NCBI RefSeq assembly: GCF_000379605.1
Contig: NZ_KB902684.1
Span: 1-64,000, forward strand
Length of the DNA: 64,000 nt
From: Rhizobium giardinii bv. giardinii H152
GTDB taxonomy: Bacteria > Pseudomonadota > Alphaproteobacteria > Rhizobiales > Rhizobiaceae
Direction: 5' to 3'
Below the pieces are notes generated by a model. That model worked only from the letters and a program-made list of their open reading frames with translations, did not search any database and was not told where the DNA came from. Positions 8,932 through 18,147 of this stretch are shown here, one piece after another (positions within the stretch are counted from its first letter, which is position 1; each line of letters opens with the position of its first letter). A program made the position numbers and the translations under genes.

Positions 8932-9126
8932 TCGGCGGCATGTCGCCGGCTTATTGTATTTGATGCTTTAATTGCATCCCTTATCCAGCTTTTGCCGCAT
9001 TGCTCGGTTCAAACGTGCAATAGGGACGATTTGTGACCGGAAACCGGGATGCCGGGTGTCGCCAGATCATGCTGACACAAGGCAGACGGCGTAGATTGCT
9101 ATAGTCGCAGCGAAATGATTCTCTTT

Positions 9127-9191
9127 CCTGGTACTCTTCTGGAGTTCGCATCAGGGATTGGGACGTGCATGATGCGAACTCCAGAACCAGG
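9127..9191 (+). promoter_or_regulatory. Long hairpin covering the mltG ribosome binding site
   Basis: Perfect 17-nt arms at 9137-9153 (TTCTGGAGTTCGCATCA) and 9170-9186 enclose a 16-nt loop. CCTGG (9127-9131) can pair with CCAGG (9187-9191) across a 5-nt bulge. The last pairs include AGGA (9189-9192), the best ribosome binding site for the GTG start at 9198. The structure would therefore hold back mltG translation when folded. It lies within the 301-nt gap after fabF, which otherwise holds only the fabF hairpin. Seen directly: the repeat and its position; inferred: the control. Confidence 0.6.
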
Positions 9192-9197
9192 ACACTC

Positions 9198-10376
9198 GTG
9201 AACGACGCAAACGAAAACAGCGCAGTGCCTTTCGGCGGCAGCGAGGCCGGCAACAACGGCCCGATCATTCCGAAATCGGCGAGCGAAGCCCTTCGTCCGG
9301 AAAAAGTGCCGCAGCCGCCGAAGCGGTCGCGCAAGGCGAAAAGCCAGGTCGTCATCTTTCTGAATTTCGTCATGACCGTCATCGTCTGTCTGACGGTCGC
9401 TGCCGCCGCGACGATTTATTACGCGATGACGGCCTACGAGGCCAAAGGCCCGCTGACGGCAAACACCAATTTCATCGTGCGCAACGGTGCCGGCATTCAG
9501 GAAATCGCAGGCAGCCTCGAGCGCAACAATATCGTTTCCGATGGGCGCGTCTTCCGCTTCATGTCGGAAGCCTATCTGGACGACGACACGCTGAAGGCCG
9601 GCGAGTACGAAATCAAGGCAGGCTCCTCGATGCAGGAGATCATGCAACTGCTGAAATCCGGCAAGTCGATCCTTTACTCCGTGTCGCTGCCGGAAGGCCT
9701 GACCGTCAAGCAGATGTTCAGCAAGCTGAGCGCGGACCCCGTGCTCGAAGGCGATCTGCCGGCGGAGCTGCCTGCCGAAGGCACGCTGCGTCCCGACACC
9801 TATAAATTCTCGCGCGGCACCAAGCGCGGCGAAATCGTCGCGCAGATGGCAGCTGCGCAGAAGGCCCTGGTCGATCAGATCTGGGATCGCCGTGATCCGG
9901 ACCTGCCGATCGCCAGCCGCGACGAGTTCCTGACGCTGGCATCGATCGTCGAGAAGGAAACGGGCATCGCCGACGAACGCTCGCGCGTTGCCTCCGTTTT
10001 CATCAACCGGCTGGAAAAGGGCATGCGCCTGCAGTCCGACCCGACGATCATCTACGGCATCTTCGGCGGCGACGGAAAGCCCGCCGACCGGCCGATCCTG
10101 AAATCGGACCTCGACAAGCAGACGCCCTACAACACCTATCTGATCAAGGGCCTGCCGCCGACGCCGATCGCCAATCCCGGCCGCGCGGCGCTAGAGGCGG
10201 TTGCCAACCCCTCGCGCACATCAGATCTCTATTTCGTGGCCGACGGCACCGGCGGGCATGTGTTCGCAGCCACGCTCGACGAGCACAACAACAATGTCCG
10301 CCGCTGGCGCAAGCTGGAGGCCGAGAAGGCCGCAGCCGCAGCCAAGGCGGCAGAACCGGCGACCGTTCAGGAATAA
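9198..10376 (+). CDS. mltG: Endolytic murein transglycosylase MltG (YceG family)
   Basis: 392 residues from GTG 9198. It cuts nascent glycan strands at the inner membrane and so sets chain length in peptidoglycan. A basic cytoplasmic stretch (RSRKAKSQ) precedes one membrane helix at about 60-83; the YceG-like domain fills the rest. The catalytic motif ASIVEKETG places the conserved Glu pair at 252/254, with LQSDPTIIYG and GLPPTPIANPG further on. An in-frame GTG at 9165 lies inside the hairpin and has a poorer ribosome site. The C-terminal tail is Ala/Lys/Glu-rich. mltG next to fab genes is common. Confidence 0.95.
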   Translation: MNDANENSAVPFGGSEAGNNGPIIPKSASEALRPEKVPQPPKRSRKAKSQVVIFLNFVMTVIVCLTVAAAATIYYAMTAYEAKGPLTANTNFIVRNGAGIQEIAGSLERNNIVSDGRVFRFMSEAYLDDDTLKAGEYEIKAGSSMQEIMQLLKSGKSILYSVSLPEGLTVKQMFSKLSADPVLEGDLPAELPAEGTLRPDTYKFSRGTKRGEIVAQMAAAQKALVDQIWDRRDPDLPIASRDEFLTLASIVEKETGIADERSRVASVFINRLEKGMRLQSDPTIIYGIFGGDGKPADRPILKSDLDKQTPYNTYLIKGLPPTPIANPGRAALEAVANPSRTSDLYFVADGTGGHVFAATLDEHNNNVRRWRKLEAEKAAAAAKAAEPATVQE

Positions 10377-10398
10377 TCGGTACCACGCTTGTGGATGA

Positions 10399-10447
10399 TA
10401 CGGCTCCGGCCCGCTTGACCCTTGCGGTCAACCGTGCCGGAGCCGTA
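10399..10447 (+). terminator. Nested hairpin between mltG and yicC
   Basis: TACGGCTCCGGC (10399-10410) pairs perfectly with GCCGGAGCCGTA (10436-10447). Inside, TTGACC (10415-10420) pairs with GGTCAA (10426-10431) around a 5-nt loop. It starts 22 nt after the mltG stop. No T-run follows, so it is terminator-like or a processed RNA structure rather than a classic terminator. Confidence 0.5.
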
Positions 10448-10530
10448 CACATTCATGCACAATTTCAAGAATTCCCGCACGCCAAGCCAGCCGGTCCGGC
10501 TGCGCGCTGCAAGGACCGAGGGAGAAGACA

Positions 10531-11418
10531 ATGCCGCTGCAATCCATGACCGGATTTGCCCGCCGCGAGGGAACCTCCGGGCGCTATCGCTGGGCGTGGG
10601 AACTGCGCTCGGTCAACGGCAAGGGGCTCGATCTCAGGCTGCGGCTGCCGACCGGCACCGAACATCTGGAAGCCGATGTTCGCAAGCTGGTGGCGGAGTG
10701 TTTTTCGCGCGGCAACATGCAGGTGAACCTTACACTGAACACCAGCGAGGCCGGGGTTGAAACCGTGGTCAACCAGGGTGCGCTGGCAGCCGTGCTGGCG
10801 CTGCGCGAGCAGTTGCGCGATGTGATCGACCCCGCGCCGTTGCGGCTCGACGCGCTGCTTGCCATTCGCGGCGTCGTCGATTTCCGGGAGCCTGAGGAAC
10901 AGGAGGGCGAGCGCGTCGCCCGCGACGGGGACCTCCTGGTTGGCCTGAAACTCGCACTCGCCGACATCACCGCCATGCGCGAGACGGAAGGTGCCGCACT
11001 CTGCCGGGTGCTGCTCGACCAGATCGAAAAGATCGCCCTCTTGACCGGGCAGATCGAGGTGGATCCGTCGCGCAGCCCGCAGTCGATCGCTGCCCGGTTG
11101 GCGCAGCAGGTGGCTCTGGTGCTGGATGGCGGCGTGACGATCGATCAGGACCGCCTCTATGGCGAGGTGGCGCTGCTGGCGGCCAAGGCCGATATCCGCG
11201 AGGAGATCGACCGGCTGCGCACGCATGTCGCCGCTGCCCGCGATCTTTTGAAGAAGGGCGGCCCGGTTGGCCGGAAACTCGATTTCCTTTCCCAGGAATT
11301 TAACCGCGAATCGAATACGATCTGTTCCAAGTCGAATGCCGCAACGGTTACTTCCGCCGGCATCGAACTGAAAGTCGTCATCGACCAGTTTCGTGAACAG
11401 GTCCAAAATCTGGAGTGA
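10531..11418 (+). CDS. yicC: YicC family endoribonuclease-like protein
   Basis: 295 residues with the family start [14 protein letters not shown] and the C-terminal DUF1732 block ([21 protein letters not shown]). E. coli YicC has been described as an endoribonuclease; the role in rhizobia is not established. The middle is rich in Leu/Glu helices. It is followed 2 nt later by gmk, a common and probably co-transcribed pairing. Confidence 0.93.
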   Translation: MPLQSMTGFARREGTSGRYRWAWELRSVNGKGLDLRLRLPTGTEHLEADVRKLVAECFSRGNMQVNLTLNTSEAGVETVVNQGALAAVLALREQLRDVIDPAPLRLDALLAIRGVVDFREPEEQEGERVARDGDLLVGLKLALADITAMRETEGAALCRVLLDQIEKIALLTGQIEVDPSRSPQSIAARLAQQVALVLDGGVTIDQDRLYGEVALLAAKADIREEIDRLRTHVAAARDLLKKGGPVGRKLDFLSQEFNRESNTICSKSNAATVTSAGIELKVVIDQFREQVQNLE

Positions 11419-11420
11419 CC

Positions 11421-12086
11421 ATGAGCCCCGCCAGCCCACCATCCACAAAAGCCATTCAGCGCCGCGGCCTCATGCTGGTGATCTCGTCACCCTCCGGCGC
11501 CGGCAAGTCGACGATCGCACGTAACCTCCTGGAAGCTGATCCGCAGATGAGCATCTCCGTCAGCGTGACGACGCGCAACCGCCGTCCGAGCGAGATCGAA
11601 GGCCGTCACTACTTCTTCAAGTCGATCCGCGAGTTCGAGGGCCTGCGCCAGACCGACGCGCTTCTGGAATGGGCCGAGGTGCACGGCAATTTCTACGGCA
11701 CGCCGCGCGACGCTGTGGAAGAGGCCATGGCCGAGGGCCGCGACATGCTGTTCGACATCGACTGGCAGGGCGCCCAGCAGCTGCAGGAGAAGATGGGCGG
11801 CGATGTCGTATCGATCTTCATCCTGCCGCCGTCGATGGCCGAACTGCAATCACGCCTGCACCGGCGCGCCGAGGACACGGAAGAGGTGATCCAGACGCGG
11901 CTTGCCAATTCGCGCTCCGAGATCGAGCACTGGATCGAATACGACTATATCGTCGTCAACGAGGACCTCAACAGCGCGTTTGCCTCCGTCAAGGCGATCG
12001 TCGAGGCCGAACGCCTGCGCCGCGACCGGCGCCCGGGACTGTTCGAGTTCGTCAACGGGCTTTTGACCGAAACGCCGAAGCTCTGA
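11421..12086 (+). CDS. gmk: Guanylate kinase
   Basis: 221 residues. It phosphorylates GMP to GDP with ATP. The P-loop is SPSGAGKST at residues 23-31; the GMP-binding region includes [19 protein letters not shown], and the lid helices follow [16 protein letters not shown]. An in-frame GTG at 11415 overlaps the yicC stop; the ATG at 11421 is preferred. The next gene begins 12 nt after its stop. Confidence 0.97.
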   Translation: MSPASPPSTKAIQRRGLMLVISSPSGAGKSTIARNLLEADPQMSISVSVTTRNRRPSEIEGRHYFFKSIREFEGLRQTDALLEWAEVHGNFYGTPRDAVEEAMAEGRDMLFDIDWQGAQQLQEKMGGDVVSIFILPPSMAELQSRLHRRAEDTEEVIQTRLANSRSEIEHWIEYDYIVVNEDLNSAFASVKAIVEAERLRRDRRPGLFEFVNGLLTETPKL

Positions 12087-12097
12087 ACGGATGTCTG

Positions 12098-12808
12098 ATG
12101 CAGGAACGGTATCTCGGCGATTCCCACGACTATGCGAAATATTCACTCCTGCGCCATCTCGGAAACGTGCTCGGCGGGAGAGTTGGACTAAATTGGTATC
12201 TAACGCGGCACGACCAAGTTGATAAACTTGGAAACAACGATGGCGAGAAACGTCATCACGTAACGTCGAAGACATGGCGAGGATGGGAGATTGACCTTCT
12301 TCGGCAATTGCAGCCGCTTCAAACGCCGAGCGAGAGACGCCTCAGCCGAGTAGCCGAACTGGGAGTTCTACCTCAAGACACCATATATTTTGACGACTAT
12401 GTTCCGCAGTTGGATAGGGCGATTTGGCACCGTACAGGACGTGAGTTGCTGAAGAGTGCCGATATAGTGTTCTTAGATCCAGACAACGGTTTTGAAGTTC
12501 CCTCGGCTACGGGCCGGACGAGACCAAAGTACGCTCTCTATTCCGAAGCAATCGACTTTCTTAACGACAACAAGATTGTCGTAGCCATTCAGTTTGCGCG
12601 CCAATGCGCGCCTGTGGAGAGAGCTTTGACAGTTCGCAGTCGACTGTCCGCTCTCGCTGAAAGAGATATTAAAACTCCAATCATACGGGCTCGTCTTGCT
12701 CCCAACCTGCTCTTTGTGACACTCGCGCCACAAGAGCGGGAAGCGGAGGTTTCCGCAGCAATCAATACTTTCGGCGAGCGGCGAGAGAAAATCGAGCTGA
12801 TCGACTGA
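12098..12808 (+). CDS. Unknown protein of foreign base composition, possible methyltransferase-like fold
   Basis: 236 residues. The start at ATG 12098 gives MQERYLGDSHDYAKYSLLRH; the frame continues upstream antisense-like through gmk and is cut there. I do not recognise a named family. IVFLDPDNGFE near residue 130 and the following KIVVAIQFARQ recall the DPxG/DPPY strand of Rossmann methyltransferases and the three-Cys-motif partner (TcmP) proteins, but other motifs are missing, so this is weak. Base use differs sharply from neighbours: 25 of 60 bases at 12181-12240 are G/C against 41 of 60 at 13021-13080. It sits between gmk and rsmA, which are otherwise core genes, and ends 6 nt from the convergent rsmA stop. 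Confidence 0.75.
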   Translation: MQERYLGDSHDYAKYSLLRHLGNVLGGRVGLNWYLTRHDQVDKLGNNDGEKRHHVTSKTWRGWEIDLLRQLQPLQTPSERRLSRVAELGVLPQDTIYFDDYVPQLDRAIWHRTGRELLKSADIVFLDPDNGFEVPSATGRTRPKYALYSEAIDFLNDNKIVVAIQFARQCAPVERALTVRSRLSALAERDIKTPIIRARLAPNLLFVTLAPQEREAEVSAAINTFGERREKIELID

Positions 12809-12814
12809 TCGATA

Positions 12815-13642
12815 TTAGAGGCAGTTGGCGATCCGGCAGAATTCCTCGACGGACAGCGTTTCGGCGCGGCGTTGCGGGTCGATGCCGGCCTTGGCCAGCA
12901 GGGCCTCGCCGCCGATCGACTTGACGCTCTGGCGCAGCATCTTGCGGCGCTGGCCGAAGGCGGCCATCGTCACCTTTTCGAGGGCGGCGGCAGAGCAGGG
13001 GATCGGGTTCTCGAGCGGTTCCAGATGGACCACGGACGAGGTTACCTTCGGCGGCGGCGAAAACGCCTGCGGCGGCACGTCGAAGGCCATTCGCGCCTGC
13101 GTCCGCCAGCCGCACAGCACGCCGAGACGGCCGTAATGGTCGTCGTTTTCTTCCGCCACGATCCTCAAGCCAACCTCGCGCTGGAACATCAGCGTCATCG
13201 ACTGGTAGAAGGGAGGCCAGGCTTTCGGCAACAGCCAGTTGACCAGCAGTTGCGTGCCGACATTGTAGGGCAGGTTGGCGATGATCCGGACCGGGCCATC
13301 GGTCACGAGGTTCTCGAAGTCGATCTTCAAAGCGTCGCCCTCGATCACCTCCAGGCGGCCGGGATAGTGATCGGCGATCTCGGCGAGCGCCGGCAGGCAG
13401 CGGCTGTCCCGCTCGATGGCGATCAGCTTTTTGGCGCCGAGCGACAGGATGGCGCGGGTGAGACCGCCAGGCCCGGGGCCGACCTCGATCACCGTCACCC
13501 CCTCGAGCGGCCCGGCGGTGCGGGCGATCTTCTGGGTGAGATTGAGGTCGAACAGAAAGTTCTGGCCCAATGCCTTCCTGGCATCGAGACCATGGCGCTG
13601 GATGACGTCGCGCAGCGGCGGCAGGCCGTCGATAGCCGCCAT
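12815..13642 (-). CDS. rsmA: 16S rRNA dimethyladenosine transferase (KsgA)
   Basis: 275 residues. It dimethylates two adjacent adenosines near the 3' end of 16S rRNA late in 30S assembly. Motifs: [10 protein letters not shown] at the N terminus, SAM loop [10 protein letters not shown], catalytic NLPYNV, and FGQRRKMLR in the C-terminal helical part. Its ATG overlaps the pdxA stop as TGATG, so it is probably translationally coupled as the last gene of the lpt-surA-pdxA run. Confidence 0.97.
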   Translation of the reverse strand: MAAIDGLPPLRDVIQRHGLDARKALGQNFLFDLNLTQKIARTAGPLEGVTVIEVGPGPGGLTRAILSLGAKKLIAIERDSRCLPALAEIADHYPGRLEVIEGDALKIDFENLVTDGPVRIIANLPYNVGTQLLVNWLLPKAWPPFYQSMTLMFQREVGLRIVAEENDDHYGRLGVLCGWRTQARMAFDVPPQAFSPPPKVTSSVVHLEPLENPIPCSAAALEKVTMAAFGQRRKMLRQSVKSIGGEALLAKAGIDPQRRAETLSVEEFCRIANCL

Positions 13643-14673
13643 CAGCCGTTCGCCTTCGCAGCGTTGTCGGCAAGCTCCCGCGCCATCTTCAGCGCGGCCA
13701 GCAGGCTGTCGGCGCGGGCAATGCCCTTGGCCGCGAGGCTGAACGCCGTGCCGTGGTCCGGCGAGGTGCGGATGAAGGGAAGGCCGAGCGTGACATTGAC
13801 GCTGTCGTCGAAGCCGAGCGCCTTGGCCGGGATCAGCGCCTGATCGTGATACATGCAGATCGCCACGTCATAGGTTGCGCGGGCGCGGTCATGGAACATG
13901 GTATCGGCGGGCAGGGGCCCGATGATGTCGAGCCCCTCGGCCTTCAGCTGATCGATGACCGGGCGGATGATCGCATCGTCCTCGAGACCCAGGGCACCGT
14001 TTTCGCCGGCATGCGGGTTGAGGCCCGCCACCGCGATGCGCGGCGAGGCAAGACCGAAGCGCCGTTTCAGGTCATGCGCCGTGATCGTGCATGTCCGGTA
14101 GATCAGGTCGGAGGTCAGCTGCGCCGGCACGTCCTTCAGCGGGATATGGATCGTCACCGGCACGGCCTTCAGCTTCGGCCCGGCCAGCAGCATGACCGGC
14201 AGCAGTTTTTCGCCGGTCATGCGTTCGCCGATATCGGCGAGGAATTCGGTGTGTCCGGGGAACCGGAAGCCGGCTTCGTAGAGAACCGATTTGGCGATCG
14301 GATTCGTGACGACGGCGCAAGCGGCACCTTCCATCGTCAGCCGTACGGCCGTTTCGATCGCGCCGGTGATGGCGCCGGCATTGGCGGAATCGGGCTCGCC
14401 CGGCATGGCGGGAACGGCGCAGGCAACCGGCAGGACCGGCAGCGCTGCGTCGAAAGCGGCAATCGCTTCGGTGCATTCCGCTTCGCGGATCGCGACGTCA
14501 TGGCCAAGCAGGCGGGCGCGCTCGGCAAGGGCGGCGGGATCGCCGACCAGGATGAAGGGCGGCGTCTGCCAGGCCTGCCTGTTCGCCCAGGTGGCAAGGC
14601 TGATGTCGAGGCCAATGCCGGCCGGATCGCCCATGGTCAGGGCGAGCGGCCTGTCGCTTGCTGGTGCGGTCAT
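13642..14673 (-). CDS. pdxA: 4-hydroxythreonine-4-phosphate dehydrogenase
   Basis: 343 residues. It oxidises 4-phosphohydroxy-L-threonine in the DXP-dependent pyridoxal 5'-phosphate pathway. The start [21 protein letters not shown] is typical, with [34 protein letters not shown] and MYHDQALIP later; the metal-binding His residues lie in these blocks. The ATG at 14673 is used; the frame upstream runs into surA. surA-pdxA-rsmA is a widespread order. Confidence 0.97.
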   Translation of the reverse strand: MTAPASDRPLALTMGDPAGIGLDISLATWANRQAWQTPPFILVGDPAALAERARLLGHDVAIREAECTEAIAAFDAALPVLPVACAVPAMPGEPDSANAGAITGAIETAVRLTMEGAACAVVTNPIAKSVLYEAGFRFPGHTEFLADIGERMTGEKLLPVMLLAGPKLKAVPVTIHIPLKDVPAQLTSDLIYRTCTITAHDLKRRFGLASPRIAVAGLNPHAGENGALGLEDDAIIRPVIDQLKAEGLDIIGPLPADTMFHDRARATYDVAICMYHDQALIPAKALGFDDSVNVTLGLPFIRTSPDHGTAFSLAAKGIARADSLLAALKMARELADNAAKANG

Positions 14674-14683
14674 GGGAGAGCAG

Positions 14684-15628
14684 CTACTTGTCGATGATCT
14701 GCGCGCGCTTGCGCAGTTCCTCGATGTATTTCTTGCTGTTGCTGTCGTCGCCCTGGTCCTTCTTGCCGATATCCTCGGCGCGGAAGACGACTTCGGCGGC
14801 AAGGTCGTCGGAAACCTGGCGCTTCTTGCAAATGCCGAGATACTCGACGCCCTTTTCCGTCACGCGCGTCGCCGTCGTGTTGCCGTCGCCGGCCTTTTCG
14901 ACCAGTGGCTTCCAGTCCCCGGGGATCTCCTGCACCATCATGCGGCCGAGATTGCGGACCGACACGTCCCGCATCGTGGCGGCAAACACCTTGGCCTGTT
15001 CGCAGCCGGGATATTTCGCGCGCGACGCGTTGGCTTCCGCCTGGCGCTTGCCGATGATGGCGTTGCGCTTGGCGGCGGGTACCACGAAGATCACCTGTTG
15101 CAGGAAATATTCCGTCGTCACCGGCTTGTTGCCGCCGTTTTCCTGCATGCGCCGGACGAGTTCCTCGTTGGAAAGACGGCCGCTTCCGCCGCCGCCGAAC
15201 CGGGCATTGACGACGCGCGGCCAGCTCATCGCCACGGCGACGTAGCTCTTGAAGTGGTCGAGGCCGACACCGGCCTGGTCGAGCACCTGCGACAATTGCT
15301 GGACGGTCAGCTTGTTGCCGGCCGCAAAGCGGCCGACCGCCGCATCGACATCACTCGTGCTGACGGAGGCGCCGACCCTGACGACTTCGGCGCGCTTGAG
15401 AACTTCGTCGATCAGCTCCTGGCGGGCGGCGGCCTGGCCACCGGCATGCCGCTGCAGGCGCAGGAACGCAGCACGCTTGGCGACATCGCCGGACGTGATG
15501 GGCGTGCCGTTGACGACGGCGACGACCTTGCTCGCCGCCTGCACCGCCGCCGGCGCTGCCGCAAATGCGATACCGCAGGCGAGGATCAGTGTCGAAACCG
15601 CGCGTGTGATCGAGAGTTTCCCGCCCAT
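14684..15628 (-). CDS. surA: SurA-like periplasmic chaperone
   Basis: 314 residues with a signal peptide (cut probably after AAVQAAS, ~residue 32), followed by a SurA N-terminal domain ([18 protein letters not shown]). The region from about 170 ([14 protein letters not shown]) to 290 resembles one parvulin-like domain, but the usual GGDLG core is reduced to VRNLGRMM, so isomerase activity is doubtful. E. coli SurA has two such domains and about 428 residues; this is a short rhizobial form. The context (lptD upstream in the run, pdxA-rsmA after) fits a chaperone for outer membrane barrels. Confidence 0.85.
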   Translation of the reverse strand: MGGKLSITRAVSTLILACGIAFAAAPAAVQAASKVVAVVNGTPITSGDVAKRAAFLRLQRHAGGQAAARQELIDEVLKRAEVVRVGASVSTSDVDAAVGRFAAGNKLTVQQLSQVLDQAGVGLDHFKSYVAVAMSWPRVVNARFGGGGSGRLSNEELVRRMQENGGNKPVTTEYFLQQVIFVVPAAKRNAIIGKRQAEANASRAKYPGCEQAKVFAATMRDVSVRNLGRMMVQEIPGDWKPLVEKAGDGNTTATRVTEKGVEYLGICKKRQVSDDLAAEVVFRAEDIGKKDQGDDSNSKKYIEELRKRAQIIDK

Positions 15629-15807
15629 GTCTTATCCTTTTCGTCTTCCCCGACTGCGAAGCCCCGGAGGTCGTGATCTTGTGCCGAGCGCAATCGTCCT
15701 GCGCGTTTCCTCGCAAGATGCATAATACATGCGGCCGAACAATGACAAGACCTGCAGCGCGACGCAGGCAGCACTTGCGTCTGCCCCAGCGAAGCAATGT
15801 GCGCCGC

Positions 15808-18147
15808 TCAGTTCAGGCTGTCGAAGTCGGTATCGCCGACATTGATGTCGCCCAATGTACGGAAGCTGATGCGGGCGCCGATCGACCAGTCGTTGGCGAC
15901 GGTCTGATCGGTATCGCGCTCTTCCTTGTAGACCAGCGAGAAGATCGTGTCGCGGTCGTCATAGGTGATGCCGATGCCGTTGCGGGTCACGACGTTGCTG
16001 TTCAGGTCGTAGGTGACCGAACCGAACACCGACCAGTAGTCCTGGAACTTGTATGCGGCCGCCGTTTGGATTTCGTCCTGGTCGCTCGTCGATCCGTAAA
16101 GCGGTTGCGCCTTGATGCTGGTGTAGGTCAGCGCTGTCTGCCAGAAGATGCCCTGGTAGCCGATCGTTGCATCGGCGCGCTGCAGGTCGAAATTGCTCTC
16201 GTCGAAACGGCCGCTCAGGCTTGTCGTGATGCCGGAGGGGGCGTCGATGCCGAACATGGCGACATAATCCGAACTGTCTGTTTCCAGCCCGGAATCCGAA
16301 CCGACCTTGACCAAGTCGTCCGTGGCGAAAGAATTCAGCCCGCCCAAATGGAAGGATTGGCCGGCAATGGCGCGCAGCGCATAGCCGTTGCCGAGCGCGC
16401 CGGTGTAGCGGACCCCGAGATTGGCCCGCGTGCCGCCTTCGATGCGATCGTAGCCGGAGAACTTGTCGCGGTCGAACAGCGTGGTTGCATCGAAGACGAA
16501 GCTCTGTGCGTCCTCGTTCGGCAGGCCGCCGGCATATTCCTCGTCGGGACGGGCAAAGACCTGGGCGATCGGCTCGATGATGTGGCTGCTGTAATCGGTC
16601 GTCAGCAGAATGGGATAGCGCGCATCGATTCCCGCCGTCAGCATGCGCCGGGCGGCCGCGTCATCATCGTTAAAGTTGCCGGTATAATTGGCCGGATCGG
16701 TCATCGACGTGCCGGTCAGGTCGCCCCGCGCGGCAAGGATCGGCGTCAGCGACAGTCCGCCCGGAAGGATGAAATTGCGCTTCCATTCGGCTTCGGCGGT
16801 AAACCGCTGGTAGCTGCCTTCCAGCCCCCGATAACGAAACACGTCAGGACCGGGCACGCTGACCTGCAGTTCGTCCTCGCGGTTGCGCTTGACGTTGGTG
16901 AGGTTGAAATTGGCGGTCAACTCGCCGCCAAGCACCGGCTCAGGCGCCGTGTAGGAATAATCCGTCACCTGCGCGATGGGCTGCTTGTTTTCGGCAAGGC
17001 TGTCGAGGTCGGCATCCTGGATGTCGAAGTAGAAGGCGCGGGCGTCGAAGTAATTGCGCTTGCCAAGACCGGTCAGATAGACCTGATTCGTGTAGGTCGT
17101 TCCGTCGAAGGTCGAAAGCTCGTAGGTCTTGGCGAAGTTGTTGTCGCTCTGCACCAGAACGTTCCAGCCGAACGTCCAGCGCGGATTGATCTCGAACCTG
17201 GCCTGCGAGGCGATCATGCCACGGGCGGTTTCCTTGGCATCGACGGTGCCTTCGGTGAAACTGTCGCGGTCCATCTGGCTGATGCCGGCCATGCTGAGGA
17301 TGTGTTCGCCGTTTTCGAACCGCTGGCGGAACTCGCCCTCGAGCAGGAAACCCTGGCGGGTCAAACCGGTCGCGGTGACGGTGGCGTCCATATAGGGCGA
17401 AATCGCCCAGTAATAGGGGATGCCGACACCGGCGCCGAGTTTCTGCGTGTATTTGAATTTCGGAAACAGGAAGCCGCTCTTGCGCTTCACCGTGTGGTCC
17501 GGAACCTCGAGCACGGGCAGAAACATGATCGGCTTGCCGAACAGCTCGAACCTGGCATTCTCCATGCGAACGGTATGGGTCTTGCCGTTCTGGACGATGC
17601 GCTGCGCCTTGACGTGCCAGAGCGAGCGATGGTCCGGATTGGTCGCGCAGGGCGTACAGGCTGTGTAGATGGCATTGTTGAGGATCATCTCCTCGCCGTT
17701 GCGCCGCTCGCCGGTGACTGCGGCGAGCTTCGTAAGGTCGGTCGTTTCAAGCCGCATCGTTTCGATGAAGCCATCGGCGAAATTGTCCGTCACATCCATC
17801 TTGTCGGCGTAGATCTTGTTGCCGCCGGGTTCGATGAGTTCGATCTCGCCGGTCGCAATGATGCGCCCGGTCTTCTGGCTGTATTCGACCTGCTGGGCGA
17901 CCATCTGGTAGCCGCCATAATTGATCTGCACGGCGCCGCGCACGATCACTCGCTCGGCGTCCTGGTTGTAGACGAGCTCGTTGGCCGAGAGAAGCATCTT
18001 GGCATCTTCGGGGAGCTTCGGCTGAAGCGAATCGATATTGGTTGCTTGTGCCCAAGCAGGTGCGACCGGGGTAAACGCCTGGAACGCAACGCCGGAAAGC
18101 AGAAGGGCCGTGAGCAGCCTGATATGTTTGCGGTTGCCTGCCGCCAC
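15808..18147 (-). CDS. lptD: LPS assembly protein LptD
   Basis: 779 residues. It is the outer membrane barrel that places LPS in the outer leaflet. A signal peptide (to about AWAQA, residue 34) is followed by the periplasmic OstA/LptA-like jellyroll (LLSANELVYNQDAERVIVRG, residues ~50-180) and a long beta barrel with alternating aromatic strands. A Cys pair (CTPCATN) lies after the N-terminal domain. The start is GTG, overlapping the lptG stop by one base. The 179-nt gap to surA is the only break in the run. Confidence 0.95.
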   Translation of the reverse strand: MAAGNRKHIRLLTALLLSGVAFQAFTPVAPAWAQATNIDSLQPKLPEDAKMLLSANELVYNQDAERVIVRGAVQINYGGYQMVAQQVEYSQKTGRIIATGEIELIEPGGNKIYADKMDVTDNFADGFIETMRLETTDLTKLAAVTGERRNGEEMILNNAIYTACTPCATNPDHRSLWHVKAQRIVQNGKTHTVRMENARFELFGKPIMFLPVLEVPDHTVKRKSGFLFPKFKYTQKLGAGVGIPYYWAISPYMDATVTATGLTRQGFLLEGEFRQRFENGEHILSMAGISQMDRDSFTEGTVDAKETARGMIASQARFEINPRWTFGWNVLVQSDNNFAKTYELSTFDGTTYTNQVYLTGLGKRNYFDARAFYFDIQDADLDSLAENKQPIAQVTDYSYTAPEPVLGGELTANFNLTNVKRNREDELQVSVPGPDVFRYRGLEGSYQRFTAEAEWKRNFILPGGLSLTPILAARGDLTGTSMTDPANYTGNFNDDDAAARRMLTAGIDARYPILLTTDYSSHIIEPIAQVFARPDEEYAGGLPNEDAQSFVFDATTLFDRDKFSGYDRIEGGTRANLGVRYTGALGNGYALRAIAGQSFHLGGLNSFATDDLVKVGSDSGLETDSSDYVAMFGIDAPSGITTSLSGRFDESNFDLQRADATIGYQGIFWQTALTYTSIKAQPLYGSTSDQDEIQTAAAYKFQDYWSVFGSVTYDLNSNVVTRNGIGITYDDRDTIFSLVYKEERDTDQTVANDWSIGARISFRTLGDINVGDTDFDSLN

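Noticed and set aside
9165..9197. Upstream GTG start for mltG
   Set aside because: It falls inside the hairpin loop, gives an N-terminal stretch coded by the hairpin arm and has a poorer ribosome site than GTG 9198. Not fully excluded.
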